Of a stretch of 64,000 nt of DNA, positions 1-12,143 are shown one piece after another. Position numbers and translations under genes: made by a program. Location of the stretch: NCBI GenBank assembly GCA_007258455.2, contig VDFB02270651.1:488168905-488232904 (forward strand). Reading direction: 5' to 3'. This DNA is from Sequoia sempervirens (lineage: Eukaryota > Streptophyta > Pinopsida > Cupressales > Cupressaceae). The first letter of the stretch is position 1; each line of letters starts with the position of its first letter. Under the pieces are notes generated by a model, which had not been told where the DNA came from, ran no database searches, and saw nothing but the letters and a program-made list of their open reading frames with translations.

Positions 1-1317
1 GGACTGTTAATTCCTTGAACCATCTCATGCCTTTAGCATTCTTTAACTTTTTTTTTGCTCTGTGTTATTCAATTTTTGTATCTTGCATATCAAGAACCAT
101 CAACCTAATAACCCTGTAGCATATTATTTATCCTGATTTCACTTCCATGAAGACCAATGAATTCCTTTGATCAATTCATTAATTTGTTATTCATTACTGA
201 ACATTCATTGCTTTGGTGATTGTACCTTGGGTTTTGAATGTACAAAAGTCAAGGTTAAGTCTATAGGCTCTTGATCACTTGCACACTAAAAAAAACTTAA
301 CAGTGTCCTTCTTGGATGAAATACTTGTCTCAAAATCTATTTCATTCTTCCTCCAAGACTTCTTGTATTTATAGACTTTAATTTGATCAGAAATGGTTCA
401 AATACTAGACAGATGCCAGATCCCATGCCCTCTTAGATTCAACACCATTTCTTGTTGTATTTCATTTAATTCAACTATTACAGTAGAGTTGTACAAGTAT
501 CCTCTATTGAATGATTATGTTTTTTTTCAAGTTCTTCCATAGCTTCAATGAACAAAAAACTGCTATTATATTTTGCATAAATGCACTGAGGTGCACAAAA
601 TAAAATTATGCATAAATAACGATTTGGGATCAACCCTCGTGGGAGCCACATTTATCCCACTCATTTGATCTAAAAATAATTGCACCTGTATCTGCACATG
701 GAACAACAAGTTGGAAAAAACATAACATTTTTTAGATGTATTTGATCATCATTTACTCTCTCTTCTCTGAGCATGAGTGACTACCTTGTCTGATGCGTAC
801 AAAAAATGGTCTATACATTGATGGGTGGATGTATATGTAGGATCAAAGATTGTCATTGTTTAGAACTTTATTCTAACCATTGTAATTCTTTTAGATGCAG
901 GATATTAAGGTTGAGAGTTGCAGAGGACACAAGACAAGCAATCTAGAGCTAGGGAACATGTAAGATGATGGACCTAAAAATGTCATCAGGAAATTACTAG
1001 CCTTTCTCCCTATATATGCATCTTTTCTTTCAATCCATTCTTGTACATATTCCATTTTGTGCACATTGGTCAGGCTATATCTCACGGCTTGTGTGAGATA
1101 GATCTTAACCTTAGAATCAATAAAGATATTTCTTACAGCAATATTCTATATGAATATTTTCAATATTGTGTACATCTGCATAAATGCAACAATCCATTGT
1201 TGAAAATAAAAGCTTCTTGATTCTTTTTTTTTTACATCTGAATGTAATATAGCAAAGACTTAATATAGAATCCATCTCATAATTAAAACTCACTCAATTT
1301 GATCTAAGAATAAAAAT
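1..1317. other. AT-rich sequence without recognisable feature
   Basis: I see no ORF of convincing composition, no LTR pair and no repeat shared with the rest of the window. Short homopolymer A and T runs are common. It may be unrecognised old transposon sequence. Confidence 0.5.
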
Positions 1318-2460
1318 GAGTAACACCTCTACCCTTAATCCTCTACCCTCTATCCTCAACCCTAATCCCTCAACCCTTAAACCCTTAAACCCTCTTAGTA
1401 AACTCTCTACCCTAATCCCTCAACCTTAATCCCCCAACCCTATACCATAAATCCTCTACCCTCAACCTTAAACCCTCAACCCTCAACCCTTAAACCCTAA
1501 ACCCTTGAACCCTCTACCCTCTACCCTCAATTCTCTATCATCTAGCCTCTATCCTCAACCCTAATCCCTCAACCCTTAAAACATTAAACCCACTTAGTAA
1601 ACTCTCTAACCTAATCCCTCAAACCTCTTGACCCTTAATCCCTCAACCCTTAAACCCTAATCCCTCAACCCCTGCACCCTCTATCCTATATGTTGGAACC
1701 TCAACCCTAATCCCTCAACCCTATACCCTCAATCCTCGACCCTCAACCTTAAACCCTCAATCCTCAACCCTTAAATATTATACCCTCTACCCTATACCCT
1801 ATAAAACCAAACACTCAACCCTAAACCCTCAACCCTTAAACCATAAACCCTTAAAGTTCTACCCTCTACCCTCAATCCTCTACCCTCTACCCTCAACCCT
1901 AATCCATCAACCCTTAAACCCTTAAACCCACTTAGTAAACTCTCTACCCTAATCCCTAAAACCCTCAACCCTTAAACCCTCAAACCTCTACCCTCAACCC
2001 TCAAACCTCAACCTTTAAAACCCTAATCCCTCAACCCCTATACCCTCTACCCTATGCATTGGACCCTCAACCCTAATCCCTCAACCCTATACCCTCAATC
2101 CTCTACCCTCAACCCTCAATTGTCAACCCTCAACCCTCAACCCTTAAACCCTCTCCCCTCTACCCTCTACCCTATACATTAAACCCTCAATCCTCAATTC
2201 TCAACCCTCAACCCTGAATCCCTCAAATGTCAATCCTTAAACCCTGAACCCTCAACCCTTTACATTGGACCCTCAACCTAAAATTTCAACCATATACCCT
2301 CAAACCTATACCCTAAACCATCTACCCTCAACCCTAAACCCTCAACCCTAAACCCTTTAACCCTAAACCCTTAAACCTTCTACCCTATACCCTCAACCCA
2401 ATACCCTCTACCCTCAACCCTAAAACCCTAATTCCCTAGAAACCATCAGCCCTATAGGTC
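1318..2460. repeat. Degenerate telomere-like satellite (CCCTAAA / CCCTCAA / CCCTCTA variants)
   Basis: About 1.1 kb is built from 6-8 bp units around CCCTAAA, the complement of the plant telomere repeat TTTAGGG, mixed with CCCTCAA, CCCTAAT and CCCTCTA variants. No long run of perfect telomere units occurs, so this is an interstitial, diverged array and not a chromosome end. Longer blocks recur: the string CTTAGTAAACTCTCTA or a near copy starts at 1393, 1593 and 1931, and a block with CCCTATACCCTCAATCCTC recurs near 1720 and 2085. Duplication on a scale of about 200-365 bp is thus layered on the short units. Confidence 0.85.
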
Positions 2461-2709
2461 CTCCAACCTAATCACTCAACCCTATAGCTTTCTCTCTATC
2501 TATACATCTCACCTCTCCCTCCCTCTCTCTCTCATACCCTCTCTAATTGTCTCTATCTACCCTCTCCTTGTTTCTACGTACCTCTCACTCAATCAAGCCC
2601 TACCACCCTCTCTCACTCCCTCTATCTATATCTCTCTATCTCCTCCCTCCCACTCTCTCCTACTCCCTCTCTATATCTCTCTAGGTCTCTCCCTCCCACC
2701 CTCTCTCTC

Positions 2710-2806
<97 letters not shown>

Positions 2807-3000
2807 CCACCCTACCTAGATAAGTCCCTATCACTCCACCCCCCTCTATCTCTCCCTCTCTTAGGTCACTCCCTCCCACACCCTCTCCCTCTCTCTTAAA
2901 TTCTCACTTCCACTCCCTATCCCTCTCTCTCTCTCCCTCTCTCCCTCCCACCCTACCTAGAAAACTCTCTCTATCTCTCTTAAAATTCTCCCTCCCTCTA
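2461..3000. repeat. Pyrimidine-rich low-complexity tract
   Basis: The plus strand is almost only C and T, made of CTCTCT, CCCTCCC and TATCTCT motifs. A related CCCTCCCACCCTACCTAGA motif appears at about 2802 and again near 2944, so the tract contains internal duplications. Arg/Glu ORFs read on the opposite strand are a composition artefact. Confidence 0.9.
2713..2802. repeat. (TC)n microsatellite, about 45 units
   Basis: An uninterrupted TC dinucleotide run of 90 bp. It is the purest simple repeat in the window and would be expected to vary in length between individuals. Confidence 0.97.
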
Positions 3001-3006
3001 AAGACT

Positions 3007-3215
3007 TACATAAATACATTCATACATGCATACATGTTTAATACATATGTACATACAATCCTAAATACATATAAGCATACATGTACATGTGTAGATACAA
3101 TCTTACATACATATAGGCATACATACATACATACAAGAATGCATACATACATACATACATGGCATATATTTCTTGCATACATGTACATAAAAACATACAA
3201 ATATATAAACACACA
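3007..3215. repeat. ACAT/ATAC tetranucleotide-type repeat
   Basis: Imperfect ACAT repeats interspersed with ATAAAT and ATGTAC variants, purest at about 3117-3160. ORFs here on both strands encode only Tyr/Val/Met or Thr/His/Ile repeats and are artefacts of the repeat. Confidence 0.9.
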
Positions 3216-3243
3216 TTCAATAGAGTATCATTTAACATAAAGA

Positions 3244-3287
3244 AAGACATAATGCAAGTGCATTATACCATACTTGCATTATGTCTT
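3244..3287. repeat. Perfect 16-bp inverted repeat, 12-nt loop
   Basis: AAGACATAATGCAAGT at 3244-3259 is the exact reverse complement of 3272-3287. It follows directly after the ACAT tract. It could be the core of a small hairpin-type MITE or a replication-generated palindrome. I cannot define flanking target duplications. Confidence 0.8.
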
Positions 3288-3360
3288 GCTAGAATGTCCC
3301 TCACAAACGCAAAAAACCATGTCAAAACTAAGATGTAATGCACACACGTTATATCATGCT

Positions 3361-3433
3361 TTGGGAATCCCAAAGCCTTGGGATTGGTATTTTCCTTGGA
3401 ATACCAACCCAAAGGCTTGGAGGTAATTCCCAA
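3361..3433. repeat. Imperfect long inverted repeat
   Basis: The left arm starts TTGGGAATCCCAAAGCC and the right arm ends with its near complement, ...AGGTAATTCCCAA. The central part is GGTATTTTCCTTGGAATACC. Together it folds as a nearly continuous ~35-bp hairpin with a few mismatches. No coding content. Confidence 0.75.
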
Positions 3434-4260
3434 TGGCCAAAAACGTGTTTTTGCAAATTCTACAATATTTCACATAATCGGGTTCGTGCTCACTTTCAAG
3501 ATTGCACATGGTTCAATGTCGAACAAATCAAACACCTGGGTAATGTTAGGTTCTCTCTTAGCTATCCAATGATGTATTTTTTTTTCACTTTCTAACAATG
3601 TTAATCCTTTCATCCATAATTTTTTTTTTGGTCTCTTTTTTGGAAAAAAGTAGTGTTTGGTGTTTTTTTCATTATAAATTAACCATTCATTAAAATTTCA
3701 AATAAATTACAATTTTAGAAACTAGACTCCATTCAATGATTTTTTTTTTTTAAATTCAATTAGTTTACAAAATATGTAGGGGTAGCATGACCAAAATTCC
3801 ATTTTTCAAGAAGTGTCCACTTATAAAATTAGTATAAATCCAAATATTCATTAAAAAATTATCAAAACAATTGTGGATATACTAAATACTGTTAGCTAAT
3901 TTCTCACTATAGCAATTCTAAAAATACTAAAAAAAGGTTCATTGTGCTAGGGATGTACAAGAGTTGCTAAGTTATGTTTTTTTGACAAAAACAACACCAA
4001 TTTTTGTATGTCCCTCTTTTGAACCTCTTAGTCTCAACCATTTTCAAAATAAATTAGTAGTTTAGAAAGTAGACTAGAGCACTTCAATCCTTTTTTTTGT
4101 TCCATCTCAAAATTTTGAGTGTAACTATCCTTAATTTCATGTCATAGGTTAGTATTTCCTGATTTCAGAAAAAAAGTGGCCACTTAAGCCCCCTTTTTGG
4201 GAACCATTTTTTACACTTACCCATAACATGATCCTATGGGTAATGGAGCCTTATTATCTT
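3434..4260. other. AT-rich non-coding stretch
   Basis: Contains many poly-T and poly-A runs and no recognisable coding sequence, LTR or repeat copy elsewhere in the window. Confidence 0.5.
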
Positions 4261-4963
4261 CTTGATTCAAAGGTTTTATTTCAATCACTCTCTGGCCATC
4301 CATTTATCTCCCTCTTTATCACTCTTTATATATTTATCTAGTCCATCTCTATATATCCTTCTCTCCTCTATATCTTTATCTCTCCCTCTCCTTCTCTCCT
4401 CTCCATATCCTTCTCCTTCTCCTTCTTCTTCTCCATCTCCATACCTATATCTATCTCTATCTCCTTACCCCTCTCTCTCTTGCTCTTCCCTCCTCTATCT
4501 CTCTCTCTCTTTCTATCCCTACCTATGCCTCTCTATATATTTATCTCTTCCATCTCTATATATCCTTCTCTCCTCTCTCTCTTTATCTTCCCCTCTCCTT
4601 CTCTCCTCTCACTATCCCTCTCCTCCATATCAATCTCTATCTCTATCTTCCTATCTATCTCTATCTCCTTACCCCTCTCTCTCTCACTCTTCCCCCTCTA
4701 ACTCTCCCTCCCTTTCTATGTCTCTCCCTCTCTCCCCCATCTTCTTATCCCTCTCCCTCTCTACATATCACCCTCTCTCCCTCACCCCTCTTCTTTCTCT
4801 CCCTCTTCTACCTATCTATTTCCCTCTCTCCCCCTCTCTCCCCCTCTCTCCCCCTCTTCTCTCTCTTCCTCTTTGACCTATCTCTCTCCCTCTCTCCCCC
4901 TTTCCTCTACCTATTTCTCTCCCTTTAACTCTCTCTCTCTCTCTATATCCCCCCTCTCTCTAT
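4261..4963. repeat. Pyrimidine-rich tract (target of element A)
   Basis: CTCTCTATCT/CCCTCTCC-type low complexity. The long Ser/Leu/Pro ORF read through it has no protein character. The same composition resumes at 15982, on the far side of element A, so element A was inserted into one continuous tract. Confidence 0.9.
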
Positions 4964-5393
4964 TTTTAGTGTGAATAAATTTCTTTTACCTAGATAATTC
5001 ATTCACTAGGTAATTAGGGGACATATTTACATGATAAATTTACTTAGGATATAACATTTTTTCTAGAAGTCTTAGTTTTCTTTCCTAGAACTTATCTTAT
5101 CTAGTTAGGATTTCTTGATTCCTAGGTAGTTAGTAGTCTCATGTTATAGGATTAAGACACTTGTCATGATCTTGTCTAATCCTATATCTCAACCTTGCAT
5201 TTATAAGCAAGGAATCTCATGTACATTTGTAAGTCAATTCAATGAATTAATTCAAGTTGTATTCAAGCATATCAACCAATATTCAATATTTCATTATGAA
5301 GCAAGCTTTCTTGCCATTCTCTCTCTTGTGGAAGTTTTTTTGGTCTAGCAACTATTTTCTAGGGGTGTTGGGGAGTCACCATTTACTCCCACA
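4964..5393 (+). repeat. Left (5') LTR of element A
   Basis: Aligns along its length with 15545-15976. It ends ...CCCACA and begins TTTTAGTG where the right copy has TGTTGGTG, so the canonical TG start is mutated here. A TATA-like TTTATAAGC lies near 5200 and matches the right LTR near 15780. Confidence 0.88.
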
Positions 5394-5408
5394 TCATATC
5401 AGAGCTCT
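5394..5408 (+). other. Primer-binding site of element A
   Basis: TCATATCAGAGCTC lies directly after the left LTR. Plant Copia elements commonly have TGGTATCAGAGC here, complementary to initiator methionine tRNA. This copy differs at the first bases. Confidence 0.7.
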
Positions 5409-6716
5409 AGGGTTCTAAATTCCTTCCCAAATCTAAAGGTTTCATGTTGGTTTGAAGTTTTTTTTGGGTGCATTTTTGGGTTTGAAGGACCTTATGGTTG
5501 AATCTAGAGCATTGAAGAAAGTCAAGTTTTCCTTTCATTTCATCAAATTTGGATATGTTTTGGCTAATCTATGAAGGGTTTGAAAAAGTGTGAAGAGTAG
5601 CTAATCCAAGAGGTCACTGAGCACTTTGGGCCCAAATCACCATCACCATTGTGCTTAGAAGGCCTTGTAGAAGAATTTTGACTATAAATTCATTTATTTT
5701 CTATAAAATTTAATTTTGAGGCAAACAAACTTTTCCTGGGTAGACCATACGACCTCTCGAGCGGTACAGTCATAATTTTTTCTTACAAAAAGAAAAAATT
5801 GACAAAATAATATTCTACGGTATTATTTACTTTTGGGGAAAAATTTATAATTTTTTTAGGGAAAACATTATGCCAAATATTTGGGGATTTTATTAAAAAA
5901 AATTTGGCAATTATTCAACATAAAAGATTTTTTACGTCATCCATCAGTGTACTTTTACTACATAACCCCTTGTCTATACTCGGCAAGTTGGTGCATGGTA
6001 CCTCTAACTCTCACATCAAGGATTGGACGGTAGTTTCAGTACAATTTGTCCTTCATTCACTAGTTTATGGGCTTTCTTTATATTAATAAAGCCTTGTTTT
6101 AATTTTTTCCCAAAGGCCGACTATATTTGAAAGCTTTTTTATTTAAAAACCTTTTAAATCGAAAGCCTACATCATATTTGGTCATTATGAATTGTAAAAG
6201 GCAGAAAATTCTTAAGAAAGGCCAAAAATTTTAAGCCCCATGATTTAATTAATTTTTCCCCTATTTAGTGATCAAAATTTTCCCCTTGGTTAAATAGGCT
6301 ATTTTTTTCTTTTTGCAATAACTTTTGCATATGTAGGAATTTTTTTTGAAAGGATATATCGCTGAAAAGCTGAAGATCTCAAGTTTCTAGCGGTGCAATT
6401 ATTTTTTAGATATTTTACAATTTGGTACCTATTTTTTCTGATTGAAGTTAGATGTTGGTTTTTGGCTCCCGATTTTGTAACTTATTGCCATGATCCCTAA
6501 TTTTTCACAATTCTTGCTGCATTGGAAAGGTGTTGAGGAGCTCTATCTAGCCATCCATGCACTTTTTCTATTTTTTTCCCAGGTATTTTGTGATTTTAGA
6601 TTTTTCCCAATGGGTCTACTGAAGGATACTTGGATATTTTGGTAGTTGGGAAAGTGTTGTATTGTATATGTTGATCTCATATTGTATTAGTTGGGAAGTT
6701 TATCATCATTGTAATA
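5409..6716 (+). other. Untranslated leader of element A
   Basis: About 1.3 kb between the primer site and the gag start. It is T-rich with many homopolymer runs and no ORF of protein-like composition. Confidence 0.6.
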
Positions 6717-7218
6717 ATGGGTTATTCATCTCATCCTTCTATAATAGTTCTCACTAGGGATAAGTATGAGTCATGGAAAAAAGGAATAATAACACATTGT
6801 AGGTGGCTAAATCTTTTTCCTCACCTTTATGGACTCACTTTTGAACTAGAAACAACATATAAGAAATAAGTTTTGTTTAATAAGAATGATCATATCATAG
6901 GATTTATTGGTTCTACTTTCAGTGTAAGCATCTTTAATGAGACCTATCATAAGGTCTTCTTTGACATGTCATGCCCACACATTGTTTGGACCAAAGTTTG
7001 GGATATATTGGAGATCCATACAAGCCTCCATTCCTTGATGATCATGCTTTATATTGCCTCATTCCACTTGATGATGTTGACAACATACCCTATGATAATG
7101 AAACCTCAGAGGAGATTGCATATTTTCTAGATTTTGAGTATCTTAATGATCCAAAGACTTCTCCTACATCTCCTACTTCTCTAATTGAGATCACATCTTC
7201 ATATTTTGTTGATGATTC
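6717..7218 (+). pseudogene. Copia gag, N-terminal part, element A (broken)
   Basis: The ATG at 6717 opens MGYSSHPSIIVLTRDKYESW, which matches the start of Copia gag proteins (a short leader, then a Tyr-x-Ser-Trp motif). An in-frame TAA follows at about codon 51, and a frameshift near 6970-7000 moves the continuation to another frame, which then runs to 7218. Here element B interrupts the gene inside the sequence Asp-Asp-Ser. The remainder is at 14756. The product would have been the capsid protein of the retrotransposon particle. Confidence 0.75.
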
Positions 7219-8757
7219 TGGGGACAATGATTTTGGTTACCCAAGGGTTCTCTAACTCTTCTAGCTTTTTCACCTAAAAGGAGAGAAATGGACCCAAAAT
7301 TCTAATGTCTACACTCTTGAGATTACTATAAACGGGATGAAATGTATCTAAATATGATGTCCTAATGCAATAAACTAAAAAAGAAATGATTTATTGATGC
7401 TAATCCTAAGAAATGCAAAGTGTTGGAAAACATAGTGATGTATACAAAAACACCTAAGAATACAAATAAATGATGAAATAATTAAACAAAATTGGAAAGG
7501 TTCACCTAGAATTAGGAATCTAATGTAGAGAGACTTTGGAATCCTATGGAGTTGACTAGAAATGTTGACTAGGACACTTACACCAAGCTGGGTAACTTAG
7601 TCCAGTTTTAGAGAAAATCTATCAGAATGGGAATCTACCAAATGGGTACTTAGAAATGTAAAAATTGATTTTAGGCCTGGAAGTGTGACTAATTCACCAC
7701 AGATAGTGACTTAGTCCACCTAGGAAATTTTGGAATTTCGAGGAAGGATTTTGTAGCTCTTGATCTACACTTGCTTTTCTAACAAGTGTCTAAAATTGAT
7801 TCTAGAGAAAATGCGATGAAAAGAGTCTCCAACCTTCAATCAAGGATTTTTTGACTTTCATAGATTGTTGACCACTTTTTGACACCAAACTCTTTGAAAA
7901 ATTTGCATACAAAGTCTGCAAAAACACATGCAAAGAGGGGAAAAGGATTAAGCGTTAGAGTATAGGGGTTTGCCTTGGTCAAACTCCAATTTGGTAATCA
8001 AACCTTATGAAATGAAATGAAATGAGAAGAGAATGATGAATAAACAACATGCAATGTTAAGAACTCACCAAACTCTTGATGTAGAAATCTAAAGATATAC
8101 AATCAAGTGCTCCAATGAATGACTTGATTATGCTTAGAGTGCTTGAATGCTTCAAAATGGTTTAGTGAATGGATAAATTGCTTCAGTGAATGAATGCTTG
8201 AAGGAATGGGGGTTAAAATGAAAGGAAAAACCCTTGTTTATACTTGATTTTCCTAAATTTATTGAAAATAACACATTGCAGGCTGACCTCAAGGGTAAGA
8301 GAATAAAATCTCACCAAGAAATTAAAATTAGTTTGATTTTTGTGGTCAATGGGACTAAGTTTCCCCAGGTGGCAACTTGGTCCCACCAAGGCAATTTCAC
8401 TAGGTTTCAGAGATTAAAGTGCATTAAATGTTGTTTAATAGGAATATTCTATAAAATGTGCTTAAGTATGACTGGAAAGTCCATTAAGGGGCCATTTAAA
8501 AATGAGAAAGAGTTGAATTAGTGATGAAAAGTCTTGAAAAGTGTGGGAGTTTGTTACAACTCTTTACAACACTTCCAAATAAGACTTGGTAAGTGATAAA
8601 AAAGGGGTTATTTAAGTGAGTTATAATGACAGGGTCCTAGAAAAGTGTGAAAGTGGGTTACAACACTTCACAACACTTTTACAAGACATCCTATAAGTCT
8701 TAATGATTCTCAAGGGTATAAGACCTAATGTGAATGTGTTGGCCACATTACAACATC
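7219..8757 (-). repeat. Left LTR of element B (3' LTR in its own orientation)
   Basis: Matches 11009-12143 and then, after the solo LTR C, 14257-14700. Similarity is clear from GACAATGATTTTGGTT down to the CAACATCA string near 8757. I set the end by loss of similarity, not by a sharp terminus. Confidence 0.7.
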
Positions 8758-9850
8758 AATTCTAGGAAAAATCAAGCCAAAGTCCATAAGAGAGACTCAA
8801 GTGAGCATAAAAATTTCAACTATACATTTTTTGGTAACACATTAAGCCCACACTTTAGTGAGATGATGAACTTGCTTCAAACTCACACTAAAATATCCCA
8901 ATGTGCACATCAAGTGGGATCCAAATGCACTTATGCCAGTAAGATGGGACAACAATAATCAAGAGGGATGATCAAGCCTCTAGAATCATGATCCCATGGA
9001 AAACCAAACATAAACATAAAGGAACACACATGAAAGTGATGAAAAAGGATGAAAGAAAGCTTCGATCATTTTTCTAGCCTGTTGTGGATCAAATCTAGGC
9101 TATTTTTTTGAAATAAGAAATGTGTACACACTCTAGGGTGACAAAACTCATGGTTGTTTGTCGGGTGAGAAGGCCCAAGTATACTCACTCTCAGGCCATA
9201 AAGCTTCTAGTTGTACACGGGGTGAGAAGGCCTGAAAGGTGAGGAACATACACTCATGGTTGGTATGCACTCACACACACAAGCATGTGGCGATGGAGAA
9301 AATTAATTCCTTGGAATTGGATTTCCTGCTCAACCATATCAAAGTTATGCCTCCTAATAACTCTAATAAGGTGCCACAAAGGACAATGGTGTTTTGTGCT
9401 TCATGAGACAAGCAAAGCTTCATATGCTTAGAACTGGTGAACAAATGCAATAGAAACACAAGCATGCAAGCTATGTTATGCAAGGTGGCCATGCAAATGA
9501 AAAATGTAGCATCCAAAACAAATGTTCAAATGAGTCTTGTTAGGTTCATGTGAGGTCTTTAACTTAGGGAACATTGTGTCTAATGTCTCCAAGAGAGGAC
9601 TAATAAAAGAATAGAATATTCTCAACTTAGGGATGCAGTGTGTCACATTAGACCACCAAGAGGAATGTAGTATTCTAATGGTATGTGCAGGATCATCATG
9701 GAAAAAATAGGCCATTAAGTTGAAAAAAATTCAGAAAAATCAGAGTTAGGAAACTTGATATAAAAATTTGAATAAGTTGTCTATATTATTTCAAAAATAT
9801 GTAAGAATTTAATTTGTAGCAAATTGAATGTAGTTTCTAAACTACTAGGA
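8758..9850. other. Internal non-coding part of element B
   Basis: Contains short duplicated motifs (GGGTGAGAAGGCC at about 9164 and 9220). Minus-strand ORFs at 9271-9715 are short and lack recognisable motifs. Confidence 0.45.
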
Positions 9851-10526
9851 TTATTTACTAGATTCACCCTTTTCATGAATTGAAGGAGGAAGAGGACCCA
9901 AGGGGATCCTATCATCCTTGTGATTGGTATAATTTAAGGGTCGTTCAAGAGGAAGAAGGATATTTATATTGGTGGGGGAATCAAAGATCACCATACCATC
10001 ATCTTGAAGTCTCCAATATTCTACAGGAGGCTTGCTCTCATGAGGAGGACCTTGATAGCCTAACCCTATTATGTTTTCATCAGTTAGCCTTGGTTCTAAA
10101 AGTTGATGAATGTCATGTTTAGTTGTGTCATATCCTTGTTTGCTTAAGATGGTAAAATTTTTTCCATGTGTTTCTTCAAGGTAGATTGGTGTGTTTGTAG
10201 CTTTTTTATCATAGAATAGTTATGGAGTTGCTTGGTTAGAGGAACTAGGTCCACCTATTGGAGGGAATTTAGGTCCTTCATTTGTTTCAGGATGTAGGTA
10301 TCCAAATGTATCATGAGGTGAGATTGTAGGAAGGTCTTGTTGTTTCATGGATGGATAAAATCATGCATTGGCTTCAAGGTTTTCAAGGAATTCATTTAAG
10401 AACTTATTCACGCTATCATCATCTTCTCCAATGACATCAAATGCATGAAGACATTCATGACGAGTTTAAGGAGCATGATGAAGCTCAAGGTCATTAGGAT
10501 CAGTTCCAAAGGCACAATTTGACATG
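9851..10526 (-). pseudogene. Decayed retroelement ORF with GLGYQG motif, element B
   Basis: Read on the minus strand, about 225 codons stay in one frame with only three stops. It starts MSNCAFGTDPNDLELHHAP, contains an acidic stretch (GEDDDSVNKFLNEFLENLEA), then Pro-rich sequence and GLGYQGPPHE, ending at TAA (9851-9853). The Gly-Leu-Gly-Tyr segment resembles the linker or G-patch-like region found around the protease in some plant Gypsy polyproteins. That assignment is tentative. The protease, reverse transcriptase and integrase that would follow are absent. The stops could again come from C-to-T changes. Confidence 0.55.
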
Positions 10527-12143
10527 TCCACTAAAGATTTTAATGACATCCAAAACTTATTAAAGCAAAAAGCCATGATGAAAGAAAAATAAATGCAATA
10601 GACAAAAAATATAGAAAGTATGACATAAGACAATAACATAAAATAGAAATGCAAAAAATGTACAAAGAATGCTAGAAATTATAGTGCAAAATGTGTAGGA
10701 CTAAGTCGCCTAGTGTGGCAAAATAGTCCCAGTGATGATTTTTTTGTGTTTTTTTAGAAATTTTGAACGCAAATTGATGTATTTAAGACACACAGATACA
10801 ACTATAGTATGAAAATGCAGAAATTTTGTTGTTTTTAATGAAATAAAATGCAAAAATGCAAGCTATGTGAGCTTTTCACTAATGCAATTTTTAAAACCCT
10901 AGGATGCAATTTAAACAATGCAACACCTAGTGCAATGCTAATGTAAATTAAACCTAGGATGATCTTGAAATAAAAAGTAAAAATGTTCAAAACTTGGGTT
11001 CACCAAAATGTGGACAATGATTTTGGTTACCCAAGGGTTCTCTAACTCTTCTAGCTTTTTCACCTAAAAGGAGAGAAATGGGCCCAAAATGCTAATTTCT
11101 AAACTCAAGATTAATGTAAAATGGATGCAATGTATCTAAATATGATGTCCTAATGCAATAAACTAAAAAATAAATGATTTATTGATGATAATCCTAAGAA
11201 ATGCAAAGTGTTAGAAAACACAGTGATGTATGCAAAAACACCTAAGAATGCAAATAAATGATGAAAGAATTAAATAGAATTAGAGAGGTGCACTGGGAAT
11301 TTTGAATCTAATGTAGAGAGACTCTAGAATCCTGTAGAGTTGACTAGAAATGTTGACTAGGACACTTACGCCAAGCTGGGCAACTTAGTCCAGTTTCAAA
11401 GAAAATCTACCAAAATAAGAATCTACCAAATGGGTACTCAGAAGTATAAAAATAAACTTTCAAGCCTAGAAGTGGGACTAATTATCCACAAATGGTGAAT
11501 TAGTCCACTTGGGAATTTCTAGAATTTTGGGGTAGGATTTTGTAGCTCTTAGACTACACTTGCTTTTCTAACAGGTGTCTGATACTGATTCTAGAGAAAA
11601 TGGGATGAAAAGAGTCGCCTAGATTCAATTAGGGATTTATTGAATTTGATGGATTTTTAACCACTTTTTGACACCAAACTCTTTGAAAAATATGCATACA
11701 AAGACTACAAACACACATGCAAAGAAGGGTAAAATGGTTAAGGGTTAGAGTATAAGGGTTTGCCTTGGTCAAGCCCCGATTTGGTAATCAAACCTTATGA
11801 AATGAAATGAAATAAGAATAGAATGATGAATAAACAGCATGCAATGTCAAGAAATCACCAAACCCTTGATGTAGAAATATGAAATGCAATGAAGTGCTCC
11901 AATGGATGGCTTGATTATACTTAAAGTGCTTGAATTCTTGAAAATGAGTACGTTAATGGATGAATTGCTTGAGTGAATGAATGCTTGAATGAATGGGGGT
12001 TAAAATGAGAGGGAAAACCCTTATTTATTCTTGATTTTCCTAAATTTATTGAAAATAACACATCACATGCTAACCTCAAGGGTAACAGAATAAAATCCCA
12101 CCAAGAAATTTAAATTATTTTATTTTTTGTGCTTAGTGGCACT

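Noticed and set aside
2622..2879. Arg-Glu repeat ORF on the minus strand
   Set aside because: It is the translation of the (TC)n microsatellite and has no protein character.
3006..3250. Overlapping ORFs on both strands over the ACAT repeat
   Set aside because: Short-period repeats lack stops in several frames; no other evidence of coding.
4262..4876. 204-codon Ser/Leu/Pro ORF
   Set aside because: Direct product of the pyrimidine tract, whose continuation at 15948-16289 gives a similar artefact.
9160..9260. CRISPR-like spaced repeats (GGGTGAGAAGGCC)
   Set aside because: Only two imperfect copies, irregular spacing, eukaryotic transposon context.
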